A DNA stretch of 64,000 nt. It comes from Prochlorococcus sp. AG-355-N16. GTDB taxonomy: Bacteria; Cyanobacteriota; Cyanobacteriia; PCC-6307; Cyanobiaceae. The translations under genes were made by a program, and so were the position numbers. The stretch spans positions 19,272 to 83,271 of the forward strand of contig QCEF01000006.1 of the NCBI GenBank assembly GCA_003278545.1, written 5' to 3'. Under the pieces are notes generated by a model. That model did not search any database, was not told where the DNA came from, and was given only the letters and a program-made list of their open reading frames with translations. Shown here piece after piece: positions 63,137 to 64,000 of this stretch; the first letter of the stretch is position 1, and each line of letters begins with the position of its first letter.

Positions 63137-63817
63137 TTGACCAAAAGACTTACGGATAAACAAAAAAAAGAGATAGTGAAAGGCTTTAAAAATGGAATCA
63201 ATATAGATGCTTTGGCACAACAATATTCTTGTACTAATACAACAATAATCAGAAATCTTAAAAAAAATCTTGGAGATTTAAAATATAAGGAGTTATTTAA
63301 AAATAGTAAATCTTACAAAGAAAAATCTAAAACAATAAACGAAGAAAATGATTTAAGAGAATCAAATTCTACTGATAAAGATTCGAAAAACAAATCTGAT
63401 AATTTTAAATTCTTAAATGTCGACTCGTTCGCCTCAAGTTTTGCTCCAATCGACTCTTTTTTTGAAATTCCTCCTATAGACCATGAAATTAATAGTGCAT
63501 CTCGAAAAGAATTATCTTCAGTCCCTTTATTAGAGGTAGAGTTCCCTAAAGTTGTTTATATGATTGTGGATAAGAAAATTGAGTTAGAGATAAAACTTTT
63601 AAAAGATTTTCCAGAATGGGAATTCTTACCACATGAAGATTTAAATAGAAAAACTTTAGAATTATTTATTGATTTAAATATTGCTAAAAGATCTTGTAAT
63701 AAAGAGCAAAAGGTACTTAAAGTCCCAAATACTGATGTATTTAGAATCGCAGCACCTTTTCTTATAGCGAAAGGAATATCAAGAATAGTTTGTGCTGAAA
63801 ATCTAATAGCTCTTTAA
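63137..63817 (+). CDS. Cyanobacterial helix-turn-helix protein, possible regulator
   Basis: The 226-residue protein starts with TTG (63137). Its first 45 residues form a resolvase/Hin-like HTH: RLTDKQKKEIVKGFKNGINI, then LAQQYSCTNTTIIRNLK. A charged linker (about 55-90) follows, and a C-terminal domain of about 100 residues begins FLNVDSFASSFAPID with a later VEFPKVVYMIVDKKIELEIK. The start was chosen because it gives the full first helix. Such proteins are widespread in cyanobacteria and belong to ordinary chromosome. DNA binding is likely, target unknown. The last codons lie in a two-way terminator. Confidence 0.75.
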   Translation: MTKRLTDKQKKEIVKGFKNGINIDALAQQYSCTNTTIIRNLKKNLGDLKYKELFKNSKSYKEKSKTINEENDLRESNSTDKDSKNKSDNFKFLNVDSFASSFAPIDSFFEIPPIDHEINSASRKELSSVPLLEVEFPKVVYMIVDKKIELEIKLLKDFPEWEFLPHEDLNRKTLELFIDLNIAKRSCNKEQKVLKVPNTDVFRIAAPFLIAKGISRIVCAENLIAL

Positions 63818-63830
63818 GCTATTAGATTTT
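63798..63830. terminator. Two-way intrinsic terminator between convergent genes
   Basis: AAAATCTAATAGC-type arm at 63798-63810 and its exact reverse complement at 63818-63830 form a 13-bp stem with a seven-base loop TCTTTAA. A-rich and T-rich flanks serve both directions. The stem covers the last codons of the plus-strand HTH gene and the stop codon of the minus-strand gene. Confidence 0.7.
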
Positions 63831-64000
63831 ATTATCCATATTGAAAACAAAAACACTGCCTAAAATAGATCCCAATATAAAACTAGACCCCATTATAAAA
63901 CTAATTGGAAGCTCAATAGTTTCATCTATTAGTAAGTCAACTTTACTTTTGTTTGAACTATTTTGTATGCCAATAAGTAAAAGCATAAATAAACAAGAAT
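63822..64000 (-). CDS. LapA-like (DUF1049-type) small membrane protein, partial
   Basis: The minus strand is open from the window edge to a TAA at 63822-63824, giving 59 residues. GIQNSSNKSKVDLLI, then IELPISFIMGSSFILGSILG and a short tail, match the QN(s/T)-x-PV-x-LPL-x-hydrophobic pattern of the LapA domain. In this family two helices flank a short strand region. The N-terminal helix lies at or beyond the edge. In other bacteria LapA helps LPS assembly control; in cyanobacteria its role is not known to me. Confidence 0.6.
   Translation of the reverse strand, partial: SCLFMLLLIGIQNSSNKSKVDLLIDETIELPISFIMGSSFILGSILGSVFVFNMDNKI

Overview
The window is a very AT-rich stretch of bacterial chromosome that looks like a high-light-adapted Prochlorococcus or a close marine picocyanobacterial relative. 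The reasons are the base composition, the short gaps with frequent GTG/TTG starts, the exporter set with a parvulin-like partner gene, the eukaryotic-type UDP-glucose dehydrogenase, and the cyanobacterial-type HTH and LapA-like genes at the right end. This assignment is by recognition only; no database search was run. The content is that of a cell-surface polysaccharide island, with a type I secretion locus at its left end.

Left part (1-16.4 kb): a truncated sugar transferase, a predicted outer-membrane barrel protein, two GT4 glycosyltransferases, and a type I exporter (ABC protein with a cyclic-nucleotide-binding and a degenerate C39-like domain, plus an HlyD adaptor). A Wzm/Wzt-type polysaccharide ABC transporter follows, then a parvulin-like gene, a small membrane protein, and a 1241-residue mosaic metzincin protease with C-type lectin, Calx-beta and SWM-type repeats that is the likely exporter cargo. 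A tRNA-Ala(GGC), about 1 kb of almost gene-free DNA and a 2H phosphoesterase close this part.

Sugar-nucleotide part (16.5-40 kb): a minus-strand GDP-heptose set (gmhA, hddA, an hddC-gmhB fusion, two transferases); rfbA and rfbB facing a minus-strand NDP-hexose 2,3-dehydratase/3-ketoreductase pair, which together predict a dTDP-2,6-dideoxyhexose; GDP-fucose synthesis (gmd, fcl) with an ABC flippase candidate and a GT10 fucosyltransferase; Wzz- and Wza-like chain-length and export proteins; and UDP-xylose/UDP-glucuronate synthesis (uxs, ugd).

Assembly part (40-62.9 kb): a long plus-strand run of GT4, GT2, GT11-like and GT-A transferases, a Wzy-like polymerase and a WcaF-like acetyltransferase. 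It continues with a WbpV/WbpL/WbpM-like trio, galE, manC, a second ABC flippase candidate, a WbaP-type initiating transferase and a second O-antigen-polymerase-family protein. A tRNA-Arg(TCT) with a clear promoter, an HTH gene and a LapA-like gene mark the return to ordinary chromosome.

Taken together, the genes supply GDP-mannose/fucose, UDP-xylose/glucuronate/galactose, GDP-heptose, a 2,6-dideoxyhexose and an acetamido-sugar precursor. They include two types of lipid-linked initiating enzyme and three ABC export or flipping systems. No Wzx-type flippase, transposase, CRISPR array or rRNA was seen.
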